Assembly (NCBI GenBank): GCA_020809705.1
Contig: CP085826.1
Coordinates: 806,001-870,000 of the forward strand
Source: Calonectria ilicicola
Taxonomy: Eukaryota; Ascomycota; Sordariomycetes; Hypocreales; Nectriaceae
Length of the DNA stretch: 64,000 bases
Direction: 5' to 3'
The notes under the pieces: generated by a model
The model's database searches: none
Told to the model about the DNA's origin: nothing
The model's input: the letters and a program-made list of their open reading frames with translations, nothing else
Position numbers and translations under genes: made by a program
Shown: positions 42,162 through 53,666 of the stretch, one piece after another
Numbering within the stretch: the stretch's first letter is position 1
Layout of the letters: each line of letters begins with the position of its first letter

Positions 42162-45100
42162 GTATTCCCCCTCTTAAATTCATTTGGTCCTTTAAACTAT
42201 AGTTATTTCCTTTTAAGCTTATAGTTAGAATATATAATTTATATATTTTAATTTTCTTGATAATTTTTGTTATTTATTTATTGTTTGTACTAGCTTTTAG
42301 TTTATTAAGTGGATTTATTATTTATTTTAGATATTTAGTTTTATTATTATATTTATTATATTTTGTTTTAGTAAGCTTATTATTTTATTTATTTTAAAAG
42401 GTTTATTTTAAATGCTTAAGATTATATCTTGTACTTAAAGTAAAGGGCTTGGTTAGTTTAAGTATTTTTAATAAAATCTTTTTATTAATTTTTTTAATTT
42501 TTTTAGATTAGTTTTTAATTATTATATAAATTTATTTTAATATTTTTATTTAATTAAATAAATTAATTTTTTATTATTTTTATTATAAATATTTAAAATA
42601 TTTTTAAATTTTTATTATTTTTTAATATTCTTTTAATTATTTTATTATATTACTTATCTTATAATATTTTAATATTTACTTTTATTAATTCTATTTTATT
42701 TTAAAATTATAAATAATTTATAAATATAAACTTTTAATATATAAAAGCTATTATTAATCTTTAGATTTAAAGATAAATTAATAATTATTACTTTTTTATA
42801 TACTTTTAATACTTTAAATAAGCTATTTTATTTATTATTTTATTTCTTTTTTAATTAATTTATTATAATATTTTCTAAGCTTATTATTATTAGATTACCT
42901 TCTTTAAACTTAAGTACCTCTATATAATAAGTATTTATATTATTTTTATATTATTCTTATAATTACCTTATTAATACTTAAAATTATATTAAAATCCTCT
43001 TAAATTATACTATTATAATATTTACTTTAATATACTCCCATCTTGCTTATTTTATTAGATTTAGTAGACGGAGGGTAGGTAGTTTTATTCTAATTTATAG
43101 ATTAAATTTGTAATTAGTAAAAAAAGATAATATTCTTATTATCTTATTTATTTAGTTATTTATAGTAAATTTGGCTAAAGGAAGCTAATTAATTTAATTA
43201 TTTTAAATAAAGCTAATAAATATATAAAGATATTTATTTATTATAATATTAATAATTTTTATTTAATTATCTATTTCTAGGTAGAAGGCTAAGTTAATAT
43301 ATAGTTTAATTTTTAATTGTTTATTAAGTTATTTCTAGAATATAGAGATAAATACTAATTCTCTATCTAATATTATAAAGTTAAGTATATTATATAATTT
43401 ATAAATATTCTAAATAAAATATTCTATTAATTTCTTTATATTTAATATAAAAATAGATATTAGATATTATATTTTTATTAATTTATTTACTACTACTAGA
43501 ATATATTAATAAGCCTTACTATTTTAAGTATACTTTAATAATTTAATAATATAATTTATAAATATATCTGCTTATATATAAAGTAGTATATTTAGTGGTT
43601 TAAGGAAATCTAATAATATGCTATATAGTGTTTTTATTCAATTATAAAGTAAATATCTTTTTATAAACTCTATAATAAAGTATAATATCCTAGGCTACTA
43701 ATAGCTATAATTTATAAAATTAATTGTTTTAATATAGCCTAGGTGGCCTATTAGGCTTGATATATATATTCTATGTACTATAGTATAATAGAGATTAAGG
43801 TGATCTAATATAAAGATATAATTATAAAAGTAGATTAGGCCTTTAATAATCTTATATTTTATTTTATTATATTTTAATTTACTTTATAGTTTTTTAGATT
43901 ATTTTTATACTATTTGATCTTATAGTGCTTTTATTATTTTTATTGCTAATTTATTATAATTATATTTTTTATATATAAGATTAATTAAAGTAGTTTAGTT
44001 AGTATTAATTATTATAAGTATAAGATATTCTTTATTATTATTATTTCTTATTTACTTAAATAGTTCTTTTATTATTATAAAGTCTAGTTTTTTTTAAAGG
44101 AGAATTATATATTTTTAATCTTAGATATATTTATTATTACCATCTATAGATTTTATTTTTAAAAATTAGCTAAAGGTATCTAGAAGTATTATCTTTTTTT
44201 CCAATTAATATATTATTTAGAAATTAAATTATATTAGGAACTTAGATTATTTAACTTATCTTTAGTTAAGTTATTTTATTATTATAAAGGTTTGAAGATT
44301 CTTATGATCTATAATAATCTTAAAAGCTATTGGTAGGCCTATTAGTTCTAGTTATTATTCTTCTAGTATTTTAATAATAGCTAGGAGTTCTTTATTATAG
44401 ATTTTATAATTATATTCTATTATATTATATTTTAAAGAGAAGAATATAATAGGGTAAAGCCTTTTATTTTTATTATATTATAATAATATACCTTCTAATA
44501 TCTAAATTAATATATTTATTTTTATTATTATATATTTTCTATAATTATAGTAAATAAGTATAGGTACTTATATAAATTCTCTTTTTAATTATTTAAAATA
44601 TTTTATTTAAATATTAATTTATTCTTATTTCTTTCCTTTTTTTAATAATTATATTATTAATTTAATAATTAAAGAATAACCTTAGATAAATCTTTAATAA
44701 AAGTTTATAAATCTAAGGAATTATTATAATTATTTAATTAATAAAGGTATTTACTAATTAATAATAACTTTAACCTTTTCTAGGTCTATAGTAAGATTAT
44801 TAGTAGATATAATAAGACTAAGATATTTTATTCTTATTATATAAAACTTAGATTTCTTAATATCAATCTATAGGCCTACTTCTCCTAATCTTTTAATTAT
44901 TTTATATATATACTTTATATATTTAACTCTTATTTTATTATAAATAAATATATTATCTAGGTAGATTATATAATATTTATTAAGTATATTATAAAAAATA
45001 TAATTAATATAATTTTAAAATATTATTAATATATTATATAGATTAAATAATATTACTAATATCTTATAAAGACCAAACCAAGTAATAAATACTATTATCC

Positions 45101-48100
45101 ACTTATATCTTTCTATAATCTAGATTTAATTAAATATAATAATAATATTAAATTTAATATAAAATCTTATATTATAGATAGAGTTAAGTATTTTATAAAT
45201 TAGGGATAATAGATATTTATTTTTAATAATAACTATATTAAGTCCCCGGTAATCTTAGTAGATATATATCCTACTATTTAGCTTAGCTGCTAGAAGTAAT
45301 AATATAATGATAAATAATAATAATTCTTTAATAAAGCCTTTTATAAGTATCTTATTTATCCATTTTTTAATATATTTAAATTTATTTAGTAAAAATAATT
45401 AGTTCTTTTAATATAGTATCTTTTTTTAAAAATAAATTTAATTTTATAATCCTAAGGTTTATATAATGGAAGGGTATTTATATTTTATTTTAAAAAATAC
45501 TTTAAAAGATAATAGAACTCTTATAATAATCTTTTCTTAATCTCTTTAATTATAAGGTTTATTTTAATATTAAGAAATTTATCTATATCAATTTAAATAA
45601 TCTTTTAATATAATATTTTAAATTTTATAATCTCTTTTAGATTTATTTATAAAAAATTATAAAAGTATAAATTAAAGATTTTATATATTTCTTCTATTAT
45701 ATAATTACCTATTATAATCTATTAGAAGGATTTCTCTTATAATTATAGGACCTTTAGTAAGCCCTATAAAAGTTTATTAAATATCTATCTAATTTCTTCT
45801 TCTTTAATTAATTATTATAATTCTAATAAATAAATTATTATTACTCTTATTCTTTTTTATTTATAGAATTATATAAAATTACTTATTTTAACAATCTAGA
45901 TATTATATAAATCCAATATAAATATTTAACTTAGTTTATTTTCTAATTTTCTTATCTATAGTTATTATTTATTTAGCCTTAAGTAGTATAAGCTTATAAG
46001 GAGTTAGGCTAGTAGTGGATATTTCTTAAGCCTTTTATTTTGGTCTTTGGTTACTTTAATCTCTGTTAGATCTATTAATCAATCTTTAATAAAAGGTCTG
46101 GTTGGTTCTGTAGAAGTTTTATCTTTATTATTATTCTTAATAGAGACTTTTTAGTAGTTATAGCTTTAGGTATATATTATAATATCTAGAGGTGCATTAT
46201 AGCTAGTTTCTAGTGTTCCCTAGGGTAAATATTTATATAGATAGTATTTAGATTTAAAGGTAAGCTATCTTTGCAGCTAGTTGTAATCTGGATTATAGCG
46301 ATCTAGCTATAGTAAACTAAGAATAATTAGATTGCCTTTTCCTAGGTTTATAATAAATATAGATAAGATTTCTATATGGTTTTTAATATATAGTTAAATA
46401 ATAAAATAATATAAGATTATGGACTAGATTATGTTATTAGTAAAATAAATATATTTTAACTTTTTTAATAATTTAGTAATTAAGTTATATCTTTAGATTA
46501 CTTTCTTTTTATTAATAAATATAAATATAATTAAATTATTATTAATTAAATTATTAGTTTTAAAAAGAATAGATAGTATTAGGTTATATAGATTAAAGAG
46601 ATAGATTTTAATAAAAAAAGAGTTTATTATATTAAATAATAAGTAAAGTTTAAGTAAGGTATTATTTAGTAGTATAGTTTTAATTAATTTATTTTTATTC
46701 TTATATAATATTAACCCTTAATTATGACTTAAACTAAGGGCAGGCCTTTTAATTAGTATTCCTATATTTTAATTAATTAAATTGGCTTATTGCTTATAGT
46801 ACTAAATATCTCTAAGATTATTTCTCTAATTATATATTCTTATTATATTAGGTATATTTGCTATAAAGGTTATAATAAAGATTATAATTAAGATATTATT
46901 TGCTAGTTTTCTTATTAGTTTTTGTTATAAGTTTGTTATGGTTGTATATAATTACTATTATAATTTTAAGTAAAAGCTTCTTAATTATATATTTTAAAGC
47001 TATAGCTATAGCTATATCTATAGCCTTAGCCTTAATAGTAGGTTTAGTTGATATAGTTTTGATCTGTTAGTTGTAGGGGTATGGGGATAGGATTATCTAG
47101 TTGGCAGTGATTAGTAGTAATATAGTTAGGTCTACTATATATAATATATAAATTAAGATTAAGTCTTTATTCTTATTTTTGGTTAGTAATATGGATATAA
47201 TTGAGATCTATTAGTTTATTATTCTCTCTACTTATTAATTGGTTTATTTTAAAGTATATAGGATATATATTCTAATTATTAAGTTTATTAATATACTTCT
47301 TTTATTATAAATTTCTTATAATTTTATTTATTATCTTATTTTATAATTTATAATTATTAATTATTAAAAATTTAATTTAAAAATTAATAATTATTATAAT
47401 TTCTTTATTAATATATTTTTATAAATAATTAACTTTAATTTAATTATTAATTTAAGCTTTATTTATATAATAATTAAAATTAATTTTAAAGTTTCTATAT
47501 ATATAATCCTTTTAATATAAAGTATTAAAAGTATTTTTAGCACTTTAGGTTAGGTTGAGAAGGATATATTAGCTATCTAGTGCATTTAATAGTATATCTA
47601 TTATCTATTATTCTTATATAGTAGGTTATATAGGATTTATATTTATCTTTTTAATATTATTTTAAATATTATTTTATATTTATTCTCTAAGTTAATTTAT
47701 TATAAATATAAGTTTCTTAATTAATATTAGGAAGTATTTAATATTTATTATAAGTATAGACTAAATTTATATTTTCTATTACTTATAAGCTATTTAGTGC
47801 TTTTCTATCTTTTATTCTTTAATTATAAATTTTTCTAGGTTTATTATTATATATCTTAATTACTAAGAGCCTTAGATAGTATTTTAATTAATTATTCTTA
47901 GTTAGGTCTTAAGTTAGGTAACTTTTTTATTTAAGATTATATTTTAGATATTAGCTTATTTAAATATTTAATTGATTTTGGTAATAGTATTAATCTATAT
48001 AATAATTATTATTTATAGATTTTGGTTTTTTTTTATATTTAAGTAAGATTATTATATTAAGTTAAAAATCTAATTTTAATATTTATAAATAATATCTAAA

Positions 48101-48545
48101 ATATTATATAATTTATTATATAATAAATATTACTATTTAATAGTATTAGAAGATGTTTTAGTAAAGATAATAGATTATTTTTATTAGTAAATATATAACT
48201 TTTTATTATCTTTACTATAATTAGTTAATTTATATATAAAATATCTTTAATCTAGTTATTAAATGTATTTAAGATTATAGGATTTATATGGCTGCTAGCT
48301 AATATTATAATATTAGCTCCACTTATCTTAATATAAGTATTCTTAGTAGTACTTAAGTTAATTATTACTTATACTTAAAATAATTTAATATTATCTTATT
48401 CATAGGATTAAGGGATTTTTAATTGGATTTTATAGAGGTCTTTATTATTATTAGGTTACAGCAATATGATTTGGGCTTTTCTTAGCTTATTAATATCTTC
48501 TATTTTGGATAACCACAATAGGGCACAATTAACAATCGCACAAAC

Positions 48546-48696
48546 TGTCACAAGACGAGGCCAGGGGTAGGCATAATAACTGTATTGTGCGATGAAGAGG
48601 GCAGAAGGCTCTCACTACGGTCGGCTAATATTAACATTGTATATGTGTGTGGTACACACGTGACTTCACACATGACTGCTTGTGTGACCTGTGACA
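48546..48696 (-). repeat. E3 5' LTR (151 bp)
   Basis: The cleanest of the four family LTRs in the window, ending ACCTGTGACA. It probably approximates the unmutated sequence. Confidence 0.94.
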
Positions 48697-48740
48697 GCTT
48701 GCTGCCGGCTGTGCTGATGTAGATTTTAGGCTTTTTGTGT

Positions 48741-48819
48741 GGCCTCCGTTAGATCTCGAACTTGCAATCTTCTTATTGAATAAGGCAGTCGATAGATCTA
48801 GCGTCTTCACGCTAGTACA
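48741..48819 (-). other. tRNA-like segment inside E6
   Basis: Read on the minus strand it resembles a decayed tRNA: an A-box-like TAGCGTGAAGA (48804-48814), 42 nt, then B-box-like GTTCGAGATC (48752-48761), with a hairpin CTTAT-TCA-ATAAG between them. T-arm and acceptor stems do not pair properly, so this is not a functional tRNA gene. It lies in the sense strand of the mini-element. Confidence 0.35.
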
Positions 48820-48848
48820 GTCACACTGTATTAATCCAATTACTACCA

Positions 48849-48919
48849 TATTAAATAACCGTTGCACCAAGCAAAAGGGAATTTACACTCCGCTAATACA
48901 TAGTGCAAATAGTGGCTAT
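48849..48919 (-). repeat. E6 right terminal repeat, first part
   Basis: Bases 1-71 of the 86-bp repeat. Its start TATTAAATAAC is TGTCAAATAAC with G-to-A and C-to-T changes. The last 15 bp are the target site duplicated by N2. Confidence 0.88.
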
Positions 48920-49300
48920 GTGTTTTGGTTGGATATCCCCTGTGAGAGGCAGCTCGACCTAGGCTAGGGAGCACTCCGATTGTTCTTGCCTGCGAGATGC
49001 GATGGCAAAGTGGCAGCCTGTACCCTTTCTGCCGTACGGTATATGTATGTGAAAAGCTTGAGGTGAAGGTTTTCACTGACCTTGATGAGCCTTTGCTGTG
49101 AACCTTATCGAGACCAGGTATAAGAGCGGCTTCCCGACCGGGCTAAGCGCGATCCAAACCATCACCAAAACATCCCTCTGGGTGGGCGGCGTTGGTGGGT
49201 CTCTAAAAAGCTAGTCTAAGGTCAACCAAATCAATTGAAACCTTCAACTCATCCCCTATGATCTTCCCTGTGAGACACGAATGTCCCCCCTTCCAAAGGG
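48920..49300. mobile_element. N2: 381-bp SINE-like unit inserted in the E6 right LTR
   Basis: Flanked by a perfect 15-bp duplication GCAAATAGTGGCTAT (48905-48919 and 49301-49315). Removing it restores the 86-bp LTR exactly. It has no LTR, no inverted repeats and no coding capacity. On the minus strand a tRNA-like stretch, TAGCCCGGTCGGGAAG followed about 30 nt later by GGTTCACAGC (49092-49136), resembles A and B boxes with mismatches. On the plus strand TGGCAAAGTGG (49003-49013) is a perfect A-box match with no good B box nearby. GC-rich and unmutated, so probably recent. Confidence 0.75.
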
Positions 49301-49315
49301 GCAAATAGTGGCTAT

Positions 49316-49330
49316 AATCTGAATGTGACA
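49316..49330 (-). repeat. E6 right terminal repeat, last 15 bp
   Basis: AATCTGAATGTGACA completes the repeat and is followed by GGTTC, the E6 target duplication. Confidence 0.85.
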
Positions 49331-49335
49331 GGTTC

Positions 49336-50323
49336 TTTCCTATTTACATTCTACAACATCAAAAATCTCGTGTCGCTGTTCAGCTAGCCACTAGTAGCAA
49401 AATGAGTCTTTCAATGTCCCCGCTTCCCAATCTTGACGAATGTTTAGCTGTGAGGCGCACTGACATCGTAACATACTCCGTTCTGGATTGAGCATTCAGC
49501 TCTCAACTTGCAGTTTTCATTGCAATATTCGCAAGCCACTTTACTGCAATGAAGTTGTCAGCACGCCGCATTTTTAGCCACTGGGTTTGGTACGCAGCTG
49601 AATGGAATGAAAAGTGGACTACACAGCCAGCCACCAACCGGCGTAGGCGAGGTTTCTGTTGGAGCTCTCCCATTCAGATGAAAGCAATGTCTCAGCCCAA
49701 CCCAATAATCCCATTATAGTTATCTAATAAACTGGTTGTGTTGCAGGTACTACTGCAGTAAGGTGGAGCAAATCAAACCAGTTGCTGTATTCCTGTTAAA
49801 GTGCCTGCGACAATTACTGAAATTTTATAAATAATTTTACGCAGTGAATTCATGTTCTTTTCATCACGATATACGAATATAGTAAATCTTTTTCGCAGAA
49901 AGAAAAAGAAGGGAGACAAGCAAAAGAACCATTCTATTTCATCCAGGGATCTAGATTATGGTCGACGCCTCTAACTGTACGGAAACACTAGTTCATGCGA
50001 CCATTACGATCCAATAACACAAAATTGGTACATTAATACGGTTAGGCGAGATATTTTTAGGTCGCCACCAGCTTTTCTAGGCTAGGCAAATCAGAAAATA
50101 CCTGGCTCATGATTATGCTATCCTTTGTGTTCAACTTAGTTGTGAAAGTATGAGCAGAAGGAAGATACTGAGCGGAGGTATGTAAGACGGACATTCAATG
50201 GATCTGTAACTCAGCCGAGTCACTCTTGGGTAGCAAGTAGGGATAAGATTCACACTCAATGTTCAAACGCTTGAAGGCTCTTTCATTCAAAAGGTGGGCG
50301 CGTTTACTCTTCGCCTCTCTTAT
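49336..50323. other. Intergenic region downstream of the Zn2Cys6 gene
   Basis: Ordinary base composition. No convincing coding frame, RNA gene or repeat was seen. The right end presumably carries the 3' UTR of the minus-strand gene ending at 50324. Confidence 0.6.
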
Positions 50324-52759
50324 TTAATCCTCTGATAAAAGCACATTCAGCTCATTCCATATTTCGACATCTGCACTTGACTCAAATCCCGTAATAAAGT
50401 CCAAATGCGACATAGGGTCATTGAGCATAGATTCAAATGACCCTTCAGTATCCAAAGGCCATTGGTGGTCGTTCTGAGTTATTGAACTCATAGGAACCGA
50501 GGTTTGAGTCACGGCATAGCTCAAATCTGTACCAAGGTGCTCATCGGTAACTTGGGTTGAGGAAATACTGATTCCCGAGTCAACGTCAAGAGGGAGCTCT
50601 GGCTGGTTAGATATGCCAGTGTTGCTTTCTGTTTCACGGTAGTGAATCCCCAATTTTGAGAGCGGCTCTTCCATTGATAGCATTCTCTTCCACAGCCGGC
50701 GCGAAGCGGACGACATTTGAGCATATTTAGCCGCAAGTCTGAAGGCTCGTGAGATGCTTGCCCTAGGATTAGTCGGAATAAATCGGTCCACAATTGAGTA
50801 GGAAGAATTGCCATGGCTATATTCATTCGCGATGAATAGGAATAGAAGAGCGACCGAAGAGGCCAAAAAGTGTTGGAACAGTACATGCTGTCGGCGGTAA
50901 ATGCTCGTAGTTGCATCCATATGAGAGAGCACATTGATGGTGTCACATGCGATATGCACACCAGATTGCATAACTTGTTCATTCTGTACAAGACGAGAGC
51001 CAGCCAAAAAGTAAGACCGAACCATTAATGACCGAAGTTGATTGGCACGAAGGTAGAGCAGCGTTGGTAAAGATTCAGGAGTGGGTTCGGGGTTAGTAGT
51101 ATTGTGGTCGCTCGGACGAACAAAGTTTAGCCCAGCAAGAGCTCTGTCTCTCCATTTCTCAATCTGAAAATTGGAGCAGTCGAACAAATCCTCATCTTCG
51201 CGAGCACCGGCCATGACCAACCGGCTTGACATATCCCAGACTCGCGTACTAAACGGGGCATATGAAGCCATGGCTTCTAGATACGGGGCCTTGATTTCAA
51301 TTACGATTAGCAACAGCTCTTTGACTCTGAGCGATGGAAGAAGAGGAAAATTACTTTAACCGGCATTGGTAGAGATTTGGCAAAATCCGAGTCTTGAAAA
51401 TTTTGTGGCAGCCCAGCTTCACAATTCCACTGTCGGTCAAGAACAACGATGGCCCATAATATGTTAATAATTTCAGCTCGCTTCTCTTCGTCTTCAATCA
51501 TATGAAACCGTGTGTCCTGTCGGTGAAGTCCAAGCTCCATAGCTAGCCGCCCTGCGACAGCACACAACCGGGCAGCCAATTGTGTTTCATAGTTGAAGAA
51601 GTGATACATGCTCTGTGGTGAGGTTAGAATTTTGCAGATATCATACTTGTCCCATGGAGTCAAACCGTGAGTAGCAATAAAACGATGGTTTGAAGATTCT
51701 TGGCTGGAGACATGGTGATTTCCTGGACTCTTTTTTGAGCATCTCTGTATAGCATTGTACTTCTTTGGTTTTGCTCATTGTGTTGGGACTTCAGTGCAAT
51801 GGCAAGAACCATTTTGATCGTGTCAATTGTATCGTGGTTAATATTTGTTTGATTCGCAATTTCTACTCTTTCTGGAGATTCCAGAACTATGTAGACTTCT
51901 TCGATTTGATCCATGAGGCGTTTGATATCCAGGATGGGGAATAGATTCCCAATGGCTTCCTGATAGACTTTCGCAAGCTGCACCGCTTCGCTGTTCGTGA
52001 GAAATTGCATGGAGCTTGTGCATGATTTGCAAAAACATGTTTTTTGAACCTGATGAACAGTATTGGGTGGTTGAGCTTCCACGTATGTACACTTGTCGTG
52101 GCTCTCTATTTGGTCCCCGTCGAAGCACGGTAATGTTTTGTCAGTGACCAAATTCGAATGAGAGGCTTGGTGATGCATGTAAAGTTGTACGGTATTAAAG
52201 CTGTAATCTGAACTGCTTGCTCCATGATATCGCGGTGCTGAAGTCTGCTTTTGGTCAATATGGACATCGGTCAGTGTAAAAATCGGTTGGCACGTACAGC
52301 TTGATGAGGCGGCTCTGGGCTATCCTCTGGGCTGCTGCAGGCCGGCGCATTGTGCATATCATGCAATTCAGTCGGCAATTTCACCAGCCCAGCTAAAAGA
52401 TTCATCTGGGCCTGCATGCTCTGTACTAAATTCGTAAGTTGTTCAATTTTGGCAGTTTGACTTTGGGGGAAGTGAATTAGCGTGGTAACGTGTCAGGTTG
52501 AGAATTACCCGTACTCATCATTTTTTTCACAGCCACTTTGCGATCGGTCGGTGTCTCTACCTGCCACTGTTGCATTACAGGCGCAAGTGGAAGAAAATCG
52601 AGGATCTGCATCGTAGCGGCACTCAATTGAACGGCTTTGACACTGACGACATGGCGTTTGCCCATCACAACGGCGTTTTCGGCGCTTGCATTCACCACAG
52701 GCCCGCAAGACATAGCGGGCACGGCGCCTCTTGGGCTCATCAACGCCGGTTTCCATCAT
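50324..52759 (-). CDS. Zn2Cys6 fungal-specific transcription factor, 5 exons, 738 aa
   Basis: Nuclear regulator of the Gal4-type family. Exons, 5' to 3': 52759-52510 (plus base 52509), 52460-52298, 52244-51666, 51612-51355, 51289-50324. Introns are 48, 53, 53 and 65 nt, all GT-AG; the third has a perfect CTAAC branch point. The joined frame is 2217 nt without a stop. Residues 21-47 form the binuclear zinc cluster C-x2-C-x6-C-x5-C-x2-C-x6-C, preceded by a basic stretch (KRRRAR). Exon 2 encodes a heptad-like linker (QLTNLVQSMQAQMNLLAGL), a probable dimerisation coil. The middle, with YHFFNYETQLAARL, AMELGLHR and VVLDRQW, fits the fungal_trans regulatory domain. The acidic, serine-rich tail may be activating. 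The start is the first ATG; a second ATG follows directly. Target genes are unknown. The exon 2/3 acceptor could be 3 nt earlier. Confidence 0.88.
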
Positions 52760-53064
52760 TGTTTCTGTGTTGTAATATCTGACGTGTCTTTCGTAAAGGA
52801 GGCAATGGATAAATAGAGAGTCAGCAGCTAAACGAGTGAGATGTGAAGATGACGAACTAGCCACTCGCCCCACACCGTAGTTAATTTGAAGCTAGCCAGC
52901 ATCAAAGTAGCTGAGAAAAAGATGAAGGGGAAAATTGGAATAAATAAGGCTGGATTTGCTTTTCCAGAAGCACATAGATAAAAAACAACCGATTCAAAAC
53001 CGCGTCACAATTCATACTATCGATACATTTGCAAGGAGGCAGGCTGCTGGCTTTACTTGCTGTG

Positions 53065-53111
53065 GGTTTTGAACCGAACTTACCCACTGGTCTGACTAAG
53101 CAGCTCCGCCA
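53065..53111 (-). other. tRNA-like relic with pol III A and B boxes
   Basis: On the minus strand TGGCGGAGCTG (53101-53111) matches the A-box consensus fully and GGTTCAAAACC (53065-53075) the B-box consensus. The gap of 25 nt is shorter than in real tRNAs, and the T stem does not fold (GTGGG and CCCAC pair only across a 16-nt loop). Probably a decayed tRNA or a SINE head, not an active tRNA gene. Confidence 0.4.
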
Positions 53112-53651
53112 CATACCGGGTAAGCCGGCCATGGAACAACATCGTCGAGAGTGGCGGTCATGTCCAATTCATTGTGGCAATTGTGCCAAATCGAACTTTG
53201 GATAACTAGCTAATTTAGAAATTTCCTTTTTCGTTTTCTCTGTTCCTCAAATGAGGGAGGTCAAATATGTCAAATTCGTATCGGAAGTACGGAATCGTTC
53301 CGGCTAAAATATTTTGCATCAGTACTCAGAATGTAACAGTTATCTCATCCAAATCTCAATGCAACCTTTCGCCGCAATTGCACATGGACGATCTAGGGCC
53401 AACCATTCTTTCATCTTCCAAACCATCACTCCACTGGGCGATGTGTGCATGGGATTGTACTTTTGGTCTTAAAGTCATATTGCTCCAGTAGTCTGTACTG
53501 CTTCTGGAAATTCTCAGCCTAAAGAAGAAAGGCGCATAGTGACAGCGTGCAGGGGTCAGGCGCTAACTGTCAAGCACCACCAATCAGAGGTCAAATATTT
53601 GGAGGCAAGAATGATTTATCTCTTCCTCTGCAGGCAGCAGTCCACAACAAT

Positions 53652-53663
53652 ATGTCTTCATAA
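53652..53663 (+). promoter_or_regulatory. Three-codon upstream open reading frame
   Basis: ATG TCT TCA TAA ends 3 nt before the main start at 53667. If the transcript begins upstream of 53652, this minimal frame could reduce initiation at the main ATG. The transcription start is unknown, so a role is speculative. Confidence 0.45.
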
Positions 53664-53666
53664 AAC

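Larger units (their letters stand above)
42011..48696 (-). mobile_element. E3: Gypsy-type LTR retrotransposon inserted in E6, RIP-degraded
   Basis: Same family as E1, opposite orientation. It has 151-bp LTRs (42011-42161, 48546-48696) and a perfect 5-bp duplication GCTTG (42006-42010, 48697-48701). The complement of the E1-type polypurine tract (TATTCCCCCTCTTAAATTC) follows the left LTR. A reverse transcriptase YLDN box is read on the minus strand at 44952-44963. Interior 42162-48545 is dense with stops and about as AT-rich as the 1-40 kb block, while both LTRs are nearly clean. Total length is 6686 bp. Confidence 0.95.
41847..49330 (-). mobile_element. E6: miniature LTR element (about 397 bp) split by E3 and N2
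   Basis: 86-bp terminal repeats: 41847-41932 intact; the right copy runs 48849-48919, is interrupted by N2, and finishes at 49316-49330 (71+15 = 86 bp). The perfect 5-bp duplication is GGTTC (41842-41846, 49331-49335). The complement of a polypurine tract (CCCCCCC at 41935-41941) follows the left repeat, so orientation is minus. Native interior is only 41933-42010 plus 48702-48848, about 225 bp, too short for any protein. On the minus strand the interior holds a tRNA-like segment (48741-48819). Confidence 0.88.
52760..53666. promoter_or_regulatory. Divergent promoter region between the regulator and the ADP-ribosylglycohydrolase
   Basis: A 907-bp head-to-head intergenic region. It contains a tRNA-like relic (53065-53111) and a three-codon upstream frame near the right gene. 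No TATA box or operator could be assigned with confidence. The divergent layout permits, but does not prove, that the regulator controls the hydrolase. Confidence 0.5.

Noticed and set aside
41840..42202. 120-codon plus-strand frame
   Set aside because: It runs across the E6 terminal repeat, the E6 interior and the E3 LTR; it is a chance frame over element junctions.
48631..49076. Overlapping frames on both strands near the right end of E3 and E6
   Set aside because: They span the E3 LTR, E6 and N2 boundaries and share peptides only because the E6 repeat occurs twice.
51613..51665. Apparent frameshift in the Zn2Cys6 gene between two long frames
   Set aside because: A 53-nt intron with GT donor, CTAAC branch point and CAG acceptor joins the frames and gives the expected family sequence, so no mutation is needed.
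52760..52873. N-terminal extension of the Zn2Cys6 protein to 52873
   Set aside because: The upstream start would be GTG. The first ATG in frame is at 52759.
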